Part shown: positions 59,947 through 64,000 of the stretch, piece after piece
How the letters are laid out: every line of letters begins with the position of its first letter
Numbering within the stretch: the first letter of the stretch is position 1
NCBI GenBank assembly: GCA_020091685.1
Contig: CM034607.1
Coordinates: 8,119,465-8,183,464 of the forward strand
DNA from: Lutjanus erythropterus
Lineage: Eukaryota > Chordata > Actinopteri > Lutjaniformes > Lutjanidae
DNA: 64,000 bases
Direction: 5' to 3'
The notes under the pieces: model-generated
Told to the model about the DNA's origin: nothing
What the model saw: the letters and a program-made list of their open reading frames with translations, nothing else
The model's database searches: none
Made by a program: the position numbers and the translations under genes

Positions 59947-60388
59947 TTAAAGTAAGTTCATCCAAAAGTCAAAAATACTTTTTCCCTGTAGTGCTGTTTA
60001 TCTGAGAGTTTTAGAGTTTTGGAGATATTGACTGTACAGATGTCTGCTTTCTATCCAATATAATGTGATTAAATGGCACTCGACTTGTGGAGCTCAAAGC
60101 ACCAAAAAACAAACAAACAAACAAACAAACAAAACCCTGAAAAAATCAAAACCAGAGTTTCTTGCCAAACGTTATGACTTGGTTACTCAAGATAATCCAC
60201 AGACCTTGTTCTGAGCAGTTTCATGTAGGAACTACTTTCTGTCTGCAGTAGAATCTACTGGAACAACTTTAGAGTCAACTAGAAATACTTTCTTTTCTAC
60301 TGGAAAGAATTAGTTTCTACATGAAACTGCTCACAACAAGGTCTGTGGATTATCTGTGGAAAATCAGGTCATGATTTTTGGATTAAGG
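59947..60388 (+). mobile_element. Foldback MITE, family F, copy E
   Basis: Left end ttaaagtaagttcatccaaa, inner ccacagaccttgttctgagc, loop with ctactggaacaac, right acaacaaggtctgtggatta. The outermost right arm is missing. Contains an (AAAC)n run at about 60110-60133. Confidence 0.7.
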
Positions 60389-61140
60389 TCCAAAATAACA
60401 AAATGCCGGGCAGAGCAAGGAAAAGACACTGATGAAGGGATAGGAATGCCTATGAATATAGGCTAGGTGAATATTTCTCATTAAGATGATTGGGCTTCCA
60501 TATTTGGAGATGTTTTTCTCCTTTAGAGAAGTAGTCCAAATCCTGCGTGAGCGCTCTACTGAAAGAGCTCCAGACTCACATCGCTCAGCTGGTCTTCGAT
60601 CAGAATCAGGAGCAATCAAACTGAGACTTGGGCATTTTGTATTATCTCTGCTTGTATTGCATAGGCCATCGAAATGCAAAGTCCTGCTTAACACAACAAT
60701 TTAAGTAGTTCTAAGACCAATAGTTGTAGTAGTACTGTTCTGTCCGAGGTATTCAGATTAGGGCCACTCATCTTTTTTGGTGCACGATTAACACATGTTC
60801 TGTTATATTGGCCTGACCAATAGTTTGAATCAGAAGCGAGTATCCCTGGCTTGTCTATTTAGGTGACTGGCTCAACGCAAAGAAACAGAAGTATATGGGG
60901 AGGGAGATGAACAAGTACTGATTGAGCTTCTTAATTACATGTAATTAATCACTCAAATTGTATTAATGTTTGTCATCTTACCGGAAATTTGCTCTAAGTC
61001 CAGTCATGTTGAGTAAAGGTGTGGAGAATCGCAGGATGATACACAACTGGCACAACACACAGTGAAACGCTTTATATAAATCCCTTTATTTAAATAGTCT
61101 GAGAGGATGATTGGAACATCTGTGTGGAAGGGTGTGGTTT
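60389..61140. other. No gene recognised
   Basis: Unique-looking sequence upstream of the sialyltransferase coding start. Open frames on both strands at 60.38-60.70 kb have no domain. Confidence 0.4.
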
Positions 61141-61141
61141 G

Positions 61142-61169
<28 letters not shown>
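61140..61169. repeat. Short (CA)n microsatellite
   Basis: About 14 CA units with one GA interruption. Confidence 0.9.
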
Positions 61170-61172
<3 letters not shown>

Positions 61173-61708
61173 ACACTCACAATGAAAAAAAAAGACATGT
61201 TCAGATTTTTAGCCCCTTTCTTACATTATATGAAGAATATATTTAGTAACTCAACGGGAAATAAACAGTTAAAAGCTGTAAAGTCTGTAACTTTTTTTGT
61301 TTTAAATCGTTAATCATTCCCACTACAGTTTCACAAAATCTGTTTTCTAAGCGCCTGCCAGCGTGCGTACATTTGTACATTTATTGTTCAAGAAAACATG
61401 TCAGATATATATCAGCATATAAAGCATAGGTTATGAAAAGCTTTTTGCCGATAATCAGGGTCAAGAGGGTAAAAAACAAAACAAACAAACAAAATTAACT
61501 CCCCCCAAAAAACTAATGGCTGCGGCGGCTTCAGGTCCTGTGCGTCCTCCTCCTCCACTCTGTCACAAGATAATTTAAGAATAAAAATGAAAATGAAAGA
61601 GAAATAAAATCAGAATATATTTAAAAAAAAACACTGCACCAGGCGTCGGCTACTATACAAAGCCAATCTGTGAAGGTAAACAGAAATTTTTTATTTAATT
61701 AAACTCAC

Positions 61709-61870
61709 TTTCTCCATCGGATCAAGATGCTGCGTGTCTCTCCGTGCGCACCGCTGTCCCTGGAGTCCTCAGATGACCCTGTGTGCGTCCTGTCCCGCCG
61801 TCCAGCCGCCTGCACCTGCGGCAGCGCGCACAGCTTCGTGGGAAATAACCGAACAATGTAACGATTTCTC
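61709..61870 (-). promoter_or_regulatory. CpG-rich block: possible promoter and 5' exon of the sialyltransferase gene
   Basis: CpG density is far above the window average (gcggcagcgcgcacagcttc, cctgtcccgccgtccagccg). Read on minus it ends in ccgATGGAGAAA followed by a consensus donor gtgagttt (61708-61701). It is about 2.1 kb upstream of, and on the same strand as, the sialyltransferase start. If spliced to 59606, its ATG would open a short frame overlapping the main start out of frame. A second CpG patch at about 61.50-61.56 kb could be another exon. Confidence 0.4.
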
Positions 61871-62039
61871 TGGAAATGTACTGTTTAAAAACGACGGAAT
61901 CTGCTTTGTGGCTGTTTGTCGATTGATGAGCGTTAAAGTAATATATGTAATATATTTTGTGTAATAAATCTTAAAATGACCATGACGTGCCATCGCAGGA
62001 AACGTGTTAAGTTGAAATGTTTGCGTCTCTGACAATACG

Positions 62040-64000
62040 CTGCAGCCCGTGTCCCCCTTTGAAAGTCATATTCAGGGCCACAATAACTGATTTTGTCAGT
62101 TATGTCATGTTTTTTAGAGTTCAAATTAAACCAAATGAGTTAGTTTCTGTTTATGAGTTGTAAAAAATGATTAACAATCTTGCATAGGGAGTACACTGTA
62201 TAACCAAATGTTCACATTAATTTTAATAAGACTCAAAACTTAAACACATAATTTTTAGTTAATAGGAAGTTTACCGAACTTGAAATAATTGTTTCTTACT
62301 TTTTAGAATTAGTCAGTTCTGTCCTGTAAAGAAAGAAGTTGAGAAAACCTTCCAGGCAGTTGCCGTCACTAGATTTTGGAGCTTTGAATCGAACTCTCAA
62401 AACTCAAGTTTTGAAATAAACTAAATAACATTTTTGCCGACCTAGAATGTTATGTTAAGATAATTTACCTTTCTTCTTTAGATAAAATTTGATCTTTTTA
62501 GAAACTCCCCCAAAAAATCAGATTTTAAAAACTGTTCACCATGAAGTAAGGACCTGATTTGTTTTTATTTGGGTGCTTGAAAATGAAATGGTGGCAATTG
62601 AAAATCATACATTATTAACCATTACTCACTTCAACAATTTTTAAAATATACACTTTTTATTTATTTATTTATTTTTGTTTCTAAAAGTCAAAGGTTCAAG
62701 TTTATCTAAAGAAGAAAATCTCAACAAAACATTAGTTTGTAAAGAGAGCTTAAGAGCTTGAGTTGGGCTCTAAACTCAAAAATCTATTAAATTAAGTTGC
62801 CTTGAAATTATGTGTTTTCTCAACATTTTATTTATTTATTTTATTTATGTATTTGTTTGTTGCAATGAGGGGGTGAATGAGAATTGCATTTATTGAAAAT
62901 ATTTGAGTTGGCTTAATCAGTCATTTTAATTTAACTGTAATCAAGGAGTGCATGTGACACTAACTAAGCTCTGATAACCTTCAACTTTTAACTTAATCAA
63001 CACGATAATAATAAACACGAAGAAATAAAAATCTACTGGCACTGAACATTTTTAAGTTAGTAGAACTTCTAAACAAATTTTAAGTTGTCACTACTAATTG
63101 AGAGTAATTTATAATGATCGATGAATTGTTGATTTGAAGTGAATTTTGAGTGTCCTTACTGAGTGTTAAAAGCGGAATGCATTATTTGGCTTAAGTCACT
63201 ATTTACCTACAGAAGCCCTGAAGGAAAGCAAGAAAAATAAAGTCTGGTGGTCAGTTTTATAAGTCTGATCTGTATTGTTTTTTCCTCAGGTGGAAAAGGT
63301 TTAGCTGGGATGATCTTTGCTTCACTTAATGATAGCTGGTTTGGTCCAGTGAGTTTAAAAAAACTTAAAAAACCCAATTGAACCAATTCAGGTGGACCAA
63401 ACATAATACATGATTTGATCAGAATTTTTTTTTTTTGAGACTTTAGAGTCACCAAGAGAAAATGGCAGTTGCAGGAGGGAAAGAGAAACCTTAGTGAAGT
63501 GCTTTTACTGGCAGATACAAGATATAATTTCAAGTTACTCCACAAAAGTAGACTGCCATCACTAAAAGAGAAAGCTGAATGAGACTCATTCAAAACATGA
63601 CATTACTTCAGCTACTACTGAAGTACACTTTTTACAGTGTATTTTCACAGGTAAAAAAAAACTTTCAGAAGTTATCCTGGCAAAACTTGTTTCCACCAGA
63701 TGAAAATAAAATAAAATAAGGAGCAATCCTTTCCACCTGTTCTTGAGGGTTAATTGAGGATGATCTATTGGCAGACATGGAATACAATCATCATATAAAC
63801 ATTTTCAGTGGTGCATAATTACATGAAAATAAAATCTGTTGTGTTTTCGTTACCTCAGAAGGAGCCCATTTCTTGCAAAAAAAAAAATGGTGAATCTTAA
63901 CACCACTAGACGATTAGATTGAACAGTAACACTTTTTAATATCCATCTTTAATAAATGGTAAATTAAACGTAAACTTGTACAACACAGCCATATTATTAC
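62040..64000. other. No gene recognised
   Basis: AT-rich with tttatttatttattt runs at about 62660 and 62830, and a T-run near 63426. The 128-codon minus frame at 63593-63207 is low complexity with no recognised domain. Confidence 0.45.

Noticed and set aside
63207..63593. 128-codon minus frame
   Set aside because: Low-complexity Ser/Leu/Phe/Lys composition, no domain, no splice context.

Overview
The window is vertebrate nuclear DNA, almost certainly from a ray-finned (teleost) fish. Coding density is very low and composition is AT-rich with depleted CpG. One clear spliced gene has GT-AG introns. The rest is dominated by repeats typical of teleosts: hAT-derived non-autonomous elements, foldback MITEs, Tc1, pogo, LINE-2 and L1-like fragments, tRNA-derived SINE pieces, and many CA/GT microsatellites. 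There is no operon structure, CRISPR array, rRNA or free-standing tRNA gene.

Layout. 1-37 kb is largely intergenic: interspersed repeats, several minisatellites (24 bp x 12 at 4.4 kb, a 15-bp family at 8.3 kb, an AT-rich array at 9.7-10.2 kb), an array-bearing DNA transposon at 19.5-20.6 kb, a pair of inverted hAT-like copies at 17.6 and 34.7 kb, and scattered high-complexity blocks that look like conserved non-coding elements but cannot be verified here. 37.7-38.9 kb holds a promoter-like module (GC box, X-box-like site, perfect CRE) followed by an in-frame first exon with a strong donor, and a candidate second exon with a stop and a nearby AATAAA. This would be an unrecognised small protein or a lncRNA on the + strand. 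A decayed copy of the promoter module lies about 1.41 kb upstream. 39-49.8 kb is mostly repeats: hAT-like, foldback, MADF-domain remnant, L1-like and LTR-like.

49.8-59.6 kb is the main gene: a minus-strand, six-coding-exon ST3GAL1-like sialyltransferase (CAZy GT29), predicted at 318 aa, with all sialylmotifs intact and every splice junction consistent in phase. Its 5' non-coding exon may be the CpG-rich block near 61.71-61.87 kb. The last intron (about 6.4 kb) is packed with mobile DNA: a hAT element with an 8-bp target duplication 30 bp from the acceptor, a LINE-2 copy split by a pogo-type element that itself contains a hairpin MITE, a CA-rich satellite, and a Tc1 copy about 65 bp from the donor.

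The sialyltransferase is predicted to act in the Golgi, adding alpha-2,3-linked sialic acid to Gal-beta-1,3-GalNAc. Nothing else in the window links functionally to it. The two transcription units would be convergent (tail to tail).
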